From: Lyophyllum atratum
Taxonomy: Eukaryota; Basidiomycota; Agaricomycetes; Agaricales; Lyophyllaceae
NCBI GenBank assembly: GCA_014905825.1
Contig: JACGCN010000035.1
Coordinates: 186,001-250,000, forward strand
Reading direction: 5' to 3'
DNA: 64,000 nt
The position numbers and the translations under genes are program-made. A model generated the notes under the pieces. The model did not search any database, was not told the DNA's origin, and worked only from the letters and a program-made list of their open reading frames with translations. Below are positions 34,494 through 44,891 of the stretch, piece by piece (positions within the stretch are counted from its first letter, which is position 1; each line of letters starts with the position of its first letter).

Positions 34494-36132
34494 TCAGCGG
34501 ATCGACCACTTGTCAAAAGCGCTTTCTCTCTTGCCAGTGTCTGCGCGCTTGCTCCAGACATGCCACTTCTTTATCGTCTCCTCCCTTGGACAGACTGTGA
34601 ACAAATCCTCGCCATTCGGCCCTAGACAACTGTGAGTTACGGGGCCGAAGTGGGCAGACGTGAGGGTGAGGAGTCGTTTCCCAGAAGGGTACTCGTGGAC
34701 GGCGATGGAGTTAGCGAGTGGGAGCAGTTGGGTTCGTGGTGGAGCCGTTGATGTTGAGCCGCGACCAGGCGCGAGCGCGGGTTCGAATGAAGAGCCGTGC
34801 GTACTTAGTAGCTCCTTGCAGTGGGGTGACCATTGGAGGGACATCACTGTTGTATTAAGGGCTATGGTCTCGATAGGCTTGGGCACCGATGAGGGCGATG
34901 ATGAACTCCAGATGCGAATCTTGCCCTCCGGGTGGAAACTTCCTGTTGCAAGAAGATCAGGCTTCCACGGACACCATGCTAAGGCCTATCCCAAAAGAAA
35001 TGAGTAAAGATCGACTTCAAAGAACTAGTCTGACCTTGACTGGACCGCGGTGCCTCATTTTCGAACCCTGGGTACCTTCTTCAAGAAGCTCCTTCCCTGC
35101 TCGCATGTCCCAGATATAGACCATCCCAGAGCCATCGCTGCTCGCCATCATCGACCCGCCTGTGTTCCACTTGACGGCATGCACTCTGCCTTTGTGCACT
35201 GTAACTCGTTTCGCCTCTTTCTTCGAGCGCACATCAAATAGCGATAATGTGCCGTCATGAGAGCCCACAGCTAGCAAATCCCCATTCCAATCCATGCCAC
35301 CGATGCCCGTAAAGTGAGTCTCCCTCCACATCCTGAGGAACGACCCGCCACCCGTGCCCTGACCCACGTCCCACACCTGTACAATCCCCGTGCTTGTCCC
35401 CAGGGCCAAGGTAGATTCCCGACCGAGCCCAGCCCACGTTATCGTGCGCAGCTCTCCGGGTGTGTCCGCGTCTAGCTTACACATGCGATAAACGGCACGG
35501 CTGAGGAGGTTCTGATAGAAGACGTCGGTACCGCATGCGACTGCGATGAGGTTCTTCTGCGACCAGGAGATGGGGCTTGCGAAGGGGTCTTTGGATATCC
35601 CGGGGCCGTCCAGCGTCAACGTGGGTTGCTTCCGTTTGCTGAGGTTTTCGGTTACTGAGGACAACCGGGGTCGGGGCGGGCTGTGAAATAAAGAGGAGAC
35701 GCTGCGCCGAAGCATGTTGTACATGTTGCCGTCGTCTCGGGTATGTGGCATGTTCTCCTGGTTCTCCTCCTTGAAGCTGAAAATTCGATTGTCGGAGAGA
35801 CCAAACTGACGGCTTATGCGGTTCGTTCGCGGCGTCACGTTAAGTGGCATAACATTCTTCGGCCGTGAGGGAACGAATCTGTCCAACTACGATTTGTAAA
35901 TCAGTCCAAGGCTGATACTAGGCTGCTGAAGTCGACTCACAGATCTTGCTGTATGTAGTACGGCTCCATCTGTATAATCCGGTTGCAAATCTAGTTCAGC
36001 CCCAAGCACTGACAGTCTTCTCTTCTTCATAGAGGAACGTCTGGAGATTGATGCATATGACGCGACGCGTTTCCTTGAGGGTAGGGGGGTTTCTGTCGTA
36101 CATGATCCGACAGGTTGTTCATTACTGGCCAA
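34494..36132 (-). CDS. Cdc20/Cdh1-like WD40 protein (APC/C activator-like), copy 1
   Basis: WD40 protein of the Cdc20/Fizzy-related family, which brings substrates to the anaphase-promoting complex. Exons 35941-36132, 35035-35886 and 34494-34985 join in phase to 511 aa. A C-box-like LDRFVPSR follows the first intron; WD repeats include GELRTITWAGLGRESTLALG, IVQVWDVGQ, GTLSLFDVRSKKEAKRVTVH, GMVYIWDMRAGK and the family-typical ALAWCPWKPDLLATG with GKIRIW. The protein ends in Ser-Ile-Arg; a C-terminal IR dipeptide docks onto APC/C TPR subunits. The propeller is divergent (HYK-like and HSSRVG-like blocks altered), so this is a lineage-specific paralogue rather than the main Cdc20. It is head-to-head with copy 2 at 36836. 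Confidence 0.85.
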
Positions 36133-36835
36133 GAATCAGTACCATACGACGAAATAATTCAAGATCTACGCACGCAGACATTGCTGTAGACCTTCCAGAG
36201 GTACTTGGCAGTGGGATGGATGAAGATGGTTGTGGAGTGGAGTAGTTGGTGGCGTTGGTGGCAGTCTGAATCTCAGAATCACTTTGTTAAACAGCTTGAT
36301 CGTCCACGTGACCGTTCGTCGATCAAATCTAATCAGATTTGAGATTATAGGTCCACCTAATGAGATAACTCTGTTCATGCAACGCTCCTGAAGCTTCCGT
36401 ACACTCTATATTAACCAAGTTTCACACCGAGCATCTTCATGGATCTAGGGATTGGGTGTTATATAAGCGGTATCAGAGTTATGGGTATTAATACTCTGCC
36501 TACATCAGACGCGTCCCAAGTGGTCAAAAACGTCTAAATTTCGATCATACCCAGGCGCTTGACAAAGGAGGGCTCCTTATAACGAAGGCCAATGGTATTC
36601 TAAGTATGTAATTTCAGCAAACAATAGGCATGAAGACGTCCCATTCATAATTAGATAATGTTGCTTGGCATCGCCATGCAGGCAAACAACACGTCAATAG
36701 ACACAAATCCGATCACCTTGACCGGCGCTGGTCTCAGCTCTTGTTCCTTCACTGCCACCATTTCCCTTCGTTCTCATCCCAGTATCTCTTCATTCCCTGG
36801 AGGATTTCGCAGAGAGCTCGGCATAACCGCACGTC
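36133..36835. promoter_or_regulatory. Shared upstream region of two Cdc20-like genes
   Basis: About 700 bp separates the divergent starts at 36132 (-) and 36836 (+), so both promoters lie here. A TATATAAG-like motif occurs near 36460. The open frame 36658-36873 (+) overlaps the start of copy 2 and shows no pattern. Confidence 0.4.
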
Positions 36836-38510
36836 ATGAATTCATTGACCGCACCAAGGACTGCACCCATTGATGTGCCGCGCAAACGCCTGCTGTCGAT
36901 GGGGGAGGACTCTGTGGGCCCTACGTTGAGAAAAAGACCTCGCGTATCCTCTATATCTCGCGTATCATCGATGTCTGCAGAGTTTCTGACTCACTCGAGG
37001 GGAGGGTCACCATCAGTTAACCCTAGCGTAATTAAATATTTTTCCCACCTGGACCCTCAACACCGCTAACCCTTGTTACCTTACAGCAACTAGATCGTTT
37101 ACCCAGGACTCGTCCGCTTCATACGGATGACTTCGATTTTCCGAGCGTCGCACACCACGCGCGACCACTGAGCGGCAGCTCATCGTTCACGTCCGCATCA
37201 AGGGCGTGCAGTCCCGGCGATATTGGCGACCCACCCGGGAGCTCTGCGTTCATCGACCGCTCTGGAATGGCGCTGATGCGGAGTATCTCCTCCGCATCCA
37301 TTAGCTCGACCGCGACCACCGGCCCATCATACCCAGAGTCCTCCGCTAAGCACCACCTCCGCAACACGAAGGTTACGTTTGATTTCTCCCCACCGCCCGG
37401 TGAAAACCTCCTCGAAGTCACTCCTCCGCTCTTAAGCTGCTCGCGGAAGGGTGTTCTCTTCTTCAGCCGCGGGAACAGGATTCACTATAAGAACATGACG
37501 ACATCAGAGGAGATAGGGCAGTTATGCAAGTTGCAGGACAGTCACGGGGATCTGCGGATCATAGAGTGCGGGGGCGTGGACCAGCCGGAGATTGTCGCGC
37601 TAGGGACGAGCAAGGGACTTATCCAGATATGGGACGTGAACGCGAAGAAGAAGACATCCAGCTGGACGACAAAGAGCGTCACCGCTATGCGATGGAACGG
37701 GCCTGTCCTCACTGTCGGCGGTATGAAAGGTACTATACGTCACTACGACACGAGGATTGCCCCCACGAGCAAGATGAAGGAGCAAGTGCGCAAGGTCACG
37801 CGACACCAGTCGCGCATCACTAGCCTTGAGTGGAATGTCGATGGCAAGATCCTCGCTAGTGGAGACCAGGGCGGGACAGTATATTGTTGGGACTCTCGCG
37901 AAAAGGTTCCCTTGGATGTTGGCGAATTCATCCAACGTCGCAAGAAAATGCAACATGCTGGTGCGATCTCGGTAGGTCAAGAGCTCGTAGTATCCCAAAC
38001 GATTATTGATGTCTCCGTTAGGCGTTGGCATTTTGCCCGTGGCAGCCAAAGCTGCTAGCATCCGGGGACAACGAAGGAACGATTCAGCTTTGGAATATCA
38101 ACGCGCTATTATCCCACTCTAACGCCGCCACCCCCGGAAAGCTGGAGCTTGGCGCGCCCATCACGAGCCTCTACTTCTCTCCCCAGTGCAAAGAGCTCCT
38201 GAGCACGCATGGCTCTAAACCCAAGCCAGCAACGGAAACCGCGACCAATGCTCATGTCAGTGCCACTTCGCAGCTGTGGCCGAAGGCAACCATGGATAAT
38301 TCTATCGCGGTGCATTCATATCCTTCGCTGCGCCATGTCACGACCTTCCTGTTGAACAACAAGCCAATCGGTAGCAGCGTCCTCAACGCGGGAGGAACGA
38401 AGATAGTCCTGGCGGTCCCGGAGGATGGCAAAATCAACGTGTGTGATGTTTGGGCGAAGAGGAAAGAGCTGAAGAAACAGCCGAGCTTCTTCAACTCCAC
38501 CATCCGATAG
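36836..38510 (+). CDS. Cdc20/Cdh1-like WD40 protein, copy 2
   Basis: Divergent sister of copy 1. Exons 36836-37015, 37087-37971 and 38022-38510, in phase, 517 aa. The intron positions match copy 1: the first falls just before the C-box equivalent, the second just before ALAFCPWQPKLLASG. The C-box is degenerate (LDRLPRTRP). WD units include IIECGGVDQPEIVALGTSKG, LIQIWDVNAKKK, GTIRHYDTRIAP, ITSLEWNVDGKILASGDQGG, TVYCWDSREK and GTIQLWNINA. The C-terminus again ends Ile-Arg (FFNSTIR), so APC/C tail docking may persist. The N-terminal region is Ser-rich with basic KRLLSMGED and RKRPRVSS patches. A meiosis-specific Ama1-like role is one possibility, but nothing here proves it. Confidence 0.83.
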
Positions 38511-39679
38511 GGCTACTTGTATATCTGCCTCATGGGATGCGTCTGCATGACCCGGGGTTGTTCGCGACATTCTAGATCAATCCTTCTTTTGTTCAGAGGG
38601 CACGTTTTCTTTCTTATCATGATCGGCGTTTATCCCATTCATACATTACCTACACACGTACATCACTTATTGGTATCTCGTTTCTTGGTTAGCTTGCTTT
38701 TGTTGAGACTCCTGTTGTAAAATCCAATCGAATCAAACAGATACGGTGACTTCGCTAGTGCTGGTTACCATGTTTTAGCGCACGCTTTTCTTATCAGTAG
38801 CTCTACAAACAGTTGGCCTCCAACGTCGTTCTGTAATCTCTATTTTAACATCTGTCTACGTAGTAGGGTAAAGGGGTCTCCCACTCCAGTTTCAGAAGGG
38901 CGGTGAAAGCATATAGCGGAATGGGGCGACTGAGGAGTGGCAGGTTGAATAACCACCTGAGCCGTCAGAAACGTTGACGGCCGACGGCCCAGGTGGATCC
39001 AACTGCCTGCGTAGGCACCGCAAGTCCTTCAAGAAAAGAATCCCATAACTAGCTTCAACGAAACTGAGCGAACTTCTAAGATATCTTCGACGATGATGCA
39101 TGATGCGGCCCATGGACAAAGACGTTGAAACTTGGTCCGGAGAGTGCCGAGTCGTCATCTTCTTTGCCAACCCATTCCAACTCATACCCAGAGAACCTGT
39201 GGAATTTGTGTTTCTTCGGCGCATGAAGCTTTCGTTTTGAGAAATTGACGCCTCATGAGAGTCGCTTGAACTTGCGTCGTAGGTGGTTTTGATGCCTAAG
39301 CTGACTTAGAGTTGCAATAGGTACGGGCAGATACCTTGGAGCAGTCGAACAGGGCTTTGAATTCGGTCCAGTAATCTGCTGGGGAATCGTTCGCTCTTCG
39401 TCAAGTAGAATAAATCATAATTGGTTACAATCGGTGTAGGTGAGTACAAATGGTGGTTGAAGAAATCGAATGTGATAAATTAATCTCCATAGTAAAGCCC
39501 ACTGCCGTCCTGCTGCCCTCTCCAAACAAGCGGCTGATGGTAAGTGAGTCATGTATGGGTGATGTCGATGAAAGAACGAAACTAGATCATGCGATGTCAG
39601 TTGTGGCTACTGGTCGTACAGGTCGAATTTGCGACTTACGGCGATGATGTCAAGGAAAGTGTTTGTTGCACGATAACCC
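38511..39679. other. Spacer containing an F-box/LRR relic
   Basis: About 1.2 kb between copy 2 of the Cdc20-like pair and the first pheromone-like gene. A pyrimidine-rich 3' region comes first; a short relic at 38873-39000 is listed separately; the rest has no gene or repeat that I can support. Confidence 0.45.
38873..39000 (-). pseudogene. Fragment of the F-box/LRR gene
   Basis: About 110 bp match the exon of the F-box/LRR gene near 43212-43325: both share CTGGAGTGGGAGACCC, ATGCTTTCAC and CTCCTCAGTCGCCC-type blocks in the same order. Translated, TFLTAQVVIQPATPQSP corresponds to TLETLTGHAIIRPDTPQSP of the intact gene, after which the frame shifts. A short decayed duplicate. Confidence 0.7.
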
Positions 39680-39850
39680 TCAGGCAACAACGCAGTACGT
39701 CGTGTTCCCCGTTCCACCGTCCTCCTCATTGGAGGGAAAATCTTCTTTGGCGAAGACAACGCAATACGTGGTGTTGCCAGTGCCACCGTCCTCCTCATTG
39801 GTAGGGGGGATGTTGTCGATGTAGGCGGCGACGTCGGTGAAGGAGTCCAT
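39680..39850 (-). CDS. Mating-pheromone-like CaaX precursor 1
   Basis: Intronless 56-aa peptide starting MDSFTDVAAYIDNIPPT and ending TTYCVVA before TGA. Cys-aliphatic-aliphatic-Ala is a CaaX box for farnesylation, cleavage and methylation, and MDSF...CVVA is the usual shape of basidiomycete pheromone precursors that activate STE3-type receptors. Unusually, the block EEDGGTGNTTYCVV occurs twice: at residues 19-32 followed by Phe-Ala-Lys, and again at the C-terminus. A TATA box lies 81 nt before the start (39931-39938). Precursor 2 at 41481 has the same plan. Receptor specificity cannot be read from sequence. A non-mating CaaX peptide is the main alternative. Confidence 0.8.
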   Translation of the reverse strand: MDSFTDVAAYIDNIPPTNEEDGGTGNTTYCVVFAKEDFPSNEEDGGTGNTTYCVVA

Positions 39851-41480
39851 TGTAGGTGAGGACGAGGCTAGACGAGTATTGGATGGTGGTATCGGTTGGA
39901 TAGCCTGCCAAACTATTGCTCTTCGTTGGCCTCTTATACGTGCGGCGCCGTCTATGGGACCAGGTGTGGTCCAATTGTCTTTGCAGCACTATGCCGTTTT
40001 TGACTCGTGTAGGGCCCGCGACTGGGGGTGAAAGGTAACTCAACAAGAAAGCACATCTGGACCACTCGACAAATCGCCGATATTCCCCCAAAAATGGGTT
40101 AGGACAAGGCCTTAACAAGACGGATAGAACTCATCTCGTATTCCAGGCACATTCAAATTTGCGCATTCATATGTTGGTCTCCTGCATGGTCCGAGCGTCG
40201 CCCCACTTCTGACCTCTCCTGATGCTGCAGAAGGGCGGTGTGGGTCTAACGAGATCGCATTGCAACCGCTCGGCCTGAAATTTAGATCTCTTCGTGTCCT
40301 CGCGGGCGCTGAGCAGCGTTTATCCTGCAGTTTTTCATTGGTAGGAATATGTCAACAAGGTCTCAAAGAAAGCAGGGTCTAAGGCCTCCGAAATCCCTCT
40401 GCTTAGTACAATCCTGAGTCACCCGTTATCCCATCCCACCAGATCACACACACCGGTCGAGTCTCCGCGTACCTCAGGTACCTGACATCACACGACAGCC
40501 ATGACGTAGACAAGAAAGGCAAATTCCAAAATCAACGGCTAATAAAACACTGATCATCCTTTTTGTTCTCGACAACTCAAATCTAATGCTTATTGTCTTC
40601 GCCAAATGATAGGAACAAGGTGTCCTCCCTTATTGTTCCACGCCCACGCGCGGCTTAATTCAAATATTTCGCGCCTTGTCTTCATCGACCGAGTTGATCT
40701 AGGGGCTCCCTACACAGTTTTGAGGGTCACGTCTTCCTGGGCGTCTAATGCTGGGACCCTAGAAGGTTACCTCTACCTTTGGTGGCGCAATCACGTCGTC
40801 CTAACTCGATGCTCTCTCTGGTTTATATCTCAACGGGTGATAAGGCATACATCTCCAGACGGCTTCAGACTTGTCTCTATCGACAACTTGCAAGAGTTTA
40901 ATACTCCTCCTCATACGTCGTCGCCATCCTGGAATATGCCTATATTCAGGCACGCGAGAGTGCGTATTTATATGATATTGATTCGCTTTTGCACTACCCG
41001 TTTATTCAATCCGTCATTTCAGTGGTGTTTCCTATTTTGTTCATGCTGCAAGTCTCCATCGGTTGTAAGTCTGACACTATGACATTTCGCTTCAAGTCTA
41101 TGGAAACGTAAGACAGTGGCGTGCGTAAGGTCAAGCGCAGAAGTTTAAACAGGTCTACTTATATGTTCGAATGCTCGAGAAGCTCCAAAGAAGAAATCAG
41201 CACCAACATAACGTGTAAACAGTAAACGCCATTGATTGAACCCAGCTCCCGACTGAAACAGTTATTGTACAGAAACCACCTCAGAAAGCCCTGGCACAGC
41301 GTGTACCCACTCCGACTTCCCAATCCCCCAGCCAACCCCGCCTCACAGACCAACAAATGAATATAATATATGGTTTAATGTTCTGGGATGAACTCGTCAG
41401 CTGCGATTATAAACCGTACGGGCGAAGGAGACATACAAATAGTGATAAATCAGCATTCCATAGCCAGGGCGCGAACGCAC
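39851..41480. other. Spacer between the two pheromone-like genes
   Basis: About 1.6 kb. It contains the TATA box of precursor 1. The long open frame 40606-41082 (+) has no family resemblance and does not encode the seven helices of an STE3 receptor. No other gene is supported. Confidence 0.5.
39931..39938 (-). promoter_or_regulatory. TATA box of pheromone-like gene 1
   Basis: TATAAGAG on the minus strand, 81 nt upstream of the ATG at 39850, a plausible distance for a fungal core promoter with a short leader. Prediction only. Confidence 0.55.
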
Positions 41481-41648
41481 TCAGGCAACGACGCAGTATA
41501 CGGTGTTGCCAGTTCCACCATCTTCCTGCTCGGCGGGGACGTTGTCCTTTGCGAATACGACGCAGTAGACGGTGTTGCCGGTTCCTCCATCCTCCTGGTT
41601 GGTGGGCTGGGAGTCGCCGGGGATGGTGATAGCGGTGAAGGAATCCAT
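41481..41648 (-). CDS. Mating-pheromone-like CaaX precursor 2
   Basis: Intronless 55-aa peptide beginning MDSFTAITIPGDSQPT and ending TVYCVVA before TGA, a CaaX farnesylation box. Like precursor 1 it has a duplicated block: QEDGGTGNTVYCVV at residues 18-31 followed by Phe-Ala-Lys, and again at the C-terminus. The two genes lie in the same orientation, 1.6 kb apart, and differ mainly in Thr versus Val before the Tyr of the motif and in the linker (AKDNVPAE versus AKEDFPSN), as expected for paralogues diverging in specificity. A TATA box lies 63 nt upstream. Assigned as a basidiomycete pheromone precursor from overall shape; a receptor is not in the window. Confidence 0.8.
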   Translation of the reverse strand: MDSFTAITIPGDSQPTNQEDGGTGNTVYCVVFAKDNVPAEQEDGGTGNTVYCVVA

Positions 41649-42764
41649 TGAGTGCGGTGAACTTGTGTGTTCGGTAGGCGAGCCTGGGGACTTGACGAGA
41701 TATTAGCAGGGCTTTTATAGAGCGTCCGGTGCGATAGCATAGCGGCGCGAGTCTGCAACAAGGTTGTATTGTGTCCGGCCTTGTTTCAGTTTTTCCAGGT
41801 GGTGGAAGGCCAAAGATTTCCTGAAAAGGGACGGCCGAAGCATGGAGTGCGAGCATGAGCTCACATAGGGCCAATGCATCTGACCAAAATTTGATATCGA
41901 TATATTGGAGGTCCATGGATACAAGATCATCTTTGAAAAAGTAGACAAGGGAACAGCATCTTCACGATCAGGGGCAGATTCTCGCTACTTAGAGATCTGG
42001 TCATAGCATCGAAAATGGTCGGGACAAGAGTGTGGGCGGCCGCCGATCATCTACGTACATCTGAGCTTGATAAGCCTAGGAAAGTGGGTTACGTGCCAGC
42101 TTTGTCAATGCTTTTGGAGCGCGAAGAGCGAGAGGTTCGTCAACACGGCAGACAAGAATGGGGAAGCTTTGACCACGAGCCGAAACAAACTCCGAGGGCC
42201 ATGGACTGTCTTCCACCACCGGTGGCGATTGGGCTGATTCACTCCACCAGGATTTGTGTAGCTGAAATTTGATTGAGATCTCAACTTCTGTTCCAAAACC
42301 GACGCTGACAATATTGAAGCTGTCGAATTTCTGGTCTGCCCAAGACATTCATGGTTCGCAGGACAATACAACCTCAACGCTCCGAGTTTTTGCGTCGCTA
42401 TTTCAGTCTTGGTCTCCAGTGTTTCCCATCCCCATCAGTCAGTTTTATACCCAAAGCTAACAGGCGATCCGACCATGTTACCCAATTCGCCTTAGGTCCC
42501 TTGATGATGTCCCGCCTGCGTTAGATTCTTAAAAAGGAATGCGTGATTTTGATGGTAAAAGAAGACTGACTCGGTGGTTGGCCACTTGCAGCTGTAGATC
42601 TGTATTTCTTGGAGTGCTGGGTATAGTGTTCGGAAGTCCACCTCTCCGAGACACCTGAAGGTGGTGCTGGTAGTGCCCTCCCTGAAGCTGTTGGTATGTA
42701 ATGATTGAGTGTGAGGCGAGTGAAGGGAGAGATGAACAGGACACCTACGTCGTAGCGCTTTTCG
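41649..42764. other. Spacer upstream of pheromone-like gene 2
   Basis: About 1.1 kb between precursor 2 and the end of the F-box/LRR gene. Apart from the TATA box it has only short overlapping open frames (for example 42015-42272 + and 42076-42377 -) without pattern. The part near 42530-42760 may include further C-terminal exons of the F-box/LRR gene that I could not phase. Confidence 0.45.
41712..41719 (-). promoter_or_regulatory. TATA box of pheromone-like gene 2
   Basis: TATAAAAG on the minus strand, 63 nt upstream of the ATG at 41648. A close match to the TATA consensus in a position similar to that in gene 1. Prediction only. Confidence 0.6.
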
Positions 42765-44891
42765 TTATGACGAACTTCGTGAGTGTTGCATGTGCCTCAA
42801 AGAAGGGGACCTATCAAAAGGAAGTTCAGCATCGCGGAGGAAAAGTTCCAGTGCATGATCTCCACATACTTCAGATAAATACATGACGGAAAGGTTGGGA
42901 CACGGAGCAAAGAACCCTTTCCCATCCTTCGTCTTCAATGTGATGATTTTCGAGCCATGCTTCTCCAGAAACTCGGATGCCCCTCCCACCTTCGAAGCAT
43001 TCGGGAATGCGACGTGCCGCAGCGCAGGAAGGCTGTAGAATCCGAAATACTGAGAATAAGTAGCACAATAGGTCAGGAGAAGCGCGCTCAGGCTAACCTC
43101 ATACATCGCAGAAGAGAAAAGAACGTGTCGTCGGCAGCTGTGACGCAAAGGCTCTCGAGAGTCGTCAACGCAGTGGGCGGTACTTCCTTCCGCCTGAACT
43201 CGAGTTCCGCGGGGGTCTCCCACTCCAGTTCTCGAAGGGCCGTGAAAGCATAGAGTGGCGTGGGTGACTGTGGAGTGTCAGGTCGAATTATTGCGTGGCC
43301 CGTCAGCGTTTCTAAGGTGGATCCAGCTACCTCGGAAAGCAAGGCGAATCTTCCGAAGTCGAGTATAGGTGTATGTTCTCGCTGGGTATGATGTTTGTTC
43401 GACTGGGATATAGGGTTTGAGGGACCGCGCAGATGCACCAGACCGGTTAGACGTGAAAGGACATGTCGAAGGACGTAATCAGAGAAATGCCATGAATCTG
43501 TGACTAACGAGCGAATGTGGGGTCCCAACGATCGGTCCCACTTCATGAAGCACGCAAGAGATAGAAAGCACGCGCGCGATGGTATTAGACAGTATCGATA
43601 AAATTGTTGATTCGCCAATTTCTATGAGAGTGTGATGAATTAGCGACAAGATGAGGTGATTAAGAGAGCTCACACAGAACAACTTGGAGACAAGTAGGAT
43701 GTTGAGTCGCAAGACCTTATTGACGTGATCCGAGCTAATGTTATAGAGGGACGCCCGATTAGGATAAACCTTGTCCACGTCCGGATCATGGAGGAGGCAG
43801 AAGTATATAATAGTACTCCATATCTTGCGCTTGACATCGTCGGGTGTTGATTGAAGAGCCATAGAGAATTTGCTCATACACAGAGAGGAATGATCCGATA
43901 CACTTCTCGTAAATCCTCTATCCGGGCTGTCCAGATCATACAAGTTGTAGGATTATCTACGCAACGAGAGCTTGAAAGTGATCACTCACTCTACTTCGGA
44001 GGCTGGGTACTCAAAACGGAGCAGCTCTTTCAATTTTTCGTCGTGCCGCAGAGAGGCTTCAAACCGCTGCGACTGCGCCATTAAACGACTGTCATCGTCG
44101 TCACCTGTGGGTTGAAGAACGATATGAACAGCCTGTATTGATGGATTTTGTGTTACACGTTCCAAAAAGCCCCTGTGAGATTGTGGATGCTTCAAGATTA
44201 TCGTTTCCAGGCGTGAAGATTCGGTTAAGGCGTCGCATACGTCTGATGCTCTCGACATTCGAGGATACGACTCCGCGTCGATGACATACTCATATGGCAG
44301 TTCGATACATGTCTGAGAGCTAGGAGTCATGAAAGCTTCTCCTACAGAATACACGTCACATACCAGGTCTTCCCAGGTATCACGAATGCAGTCGCATAGG
44401 ACCGTAAGGAGCTCCCGGGATTGTAGGTTATCGACATCCTTGGCCTCCCTTGGGTCGCATATGATGACACGTTGCGGGTTCATCCTCGGCAGACCGCGAC
44501 ATAAGCCAGAGGAAGTATCGGAAGACCAGATGAGTGGAGTCAAGCACAGGTCTGTAATATTAGGCGCGAGTCGGATAATATGATCCATTGAGCCACCGAA
44601 GCCCCCTTCGACGCGAAGTTTCTTGATGAACGTCCCGAGGAGGTTGTTCGCGCGAAGTGCCCGTTCGAGAGCTTTAGCTTGGGCTTTAGATCGTAGGACA
44701 ACGACGTGGTAGAGGAGAGGCGTCGATACGCGTAGCCAAGTCTTGCACACGACGAGGAGAGCGGATGTGGATTCATTGTATTCGGAGAAGGGGGAGACAT
44801 GCGCTGTGCTGCGAAAGGTGTCGTCTGATACTTTGAGGACGGGTGACAGGATTTCTTTGATTATCTCGTCTGGAAGGTCGTTTCCTGCCAT
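42765..44891 (-). CDS. F-box/leucine-rich-type protein
   Basis: Member of a large Agaricomycete family with an N-terminal F-box (SCF ubiquitin ligase adaptor) and an LRR-like body. Exons 43990-44891, 43674-43926, 43098-43621 and 42765-43032 join in phase to 648 aa. The start MAGNDLPDEIIKEILSPVLK is the F-box; STSALLVVCKTWLRVSTPLL, IKKLRVEGGFGGSMDHI and IRLAPNITDLCLTPLIW follow. The second exon carries the mid-protein block STPDDVKRKIWSTIIYFCLL and ILLVSKLF; the third ALRELEWETPAELEF; the last MSLPALRHVAFPNASKVGG and KIITLKTKDGKGF. The first two exons could be mistaken for separate genes, but the GA|C junction (43990/43926) restores the family order. The C-terminus departs from the family after CPNLSVMYL, so truncation is possible. 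Its target is unknown. Confidence 0.78.

Noticed and set aside
37600..38061. Long minus-strand frame opposite Cdc20-like copy 2
   Set aside because: Shadow of the plus-strand WD40 exon; no family pattern.
40606..41082. A 158-codon open frame between the pheromone-like genes as a possible receptor
   Set aside because: It lacks seven hydrophobic helices and any STE3 motif; composition is like non-coding DNA.
41481..41648. A short intron inside the pheromone-like gene that would remove the inner repeat
   Set aside because: Only about 70 nt at most could be removed, no GT..AG pair with a branch site keeps the frame in both paralogues, and both copies are open without splicing.
43479..44000. The frame beginning near 43943 (with MALQSTPDDVKRKIW) as a separate gene from the F-box frame at 44891
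   Set aside because: A GTGAGT donor and CAG acceptor join the two in phase (GA|C), and the resulting order matches the known F-box/LRR family, so it is one gene.
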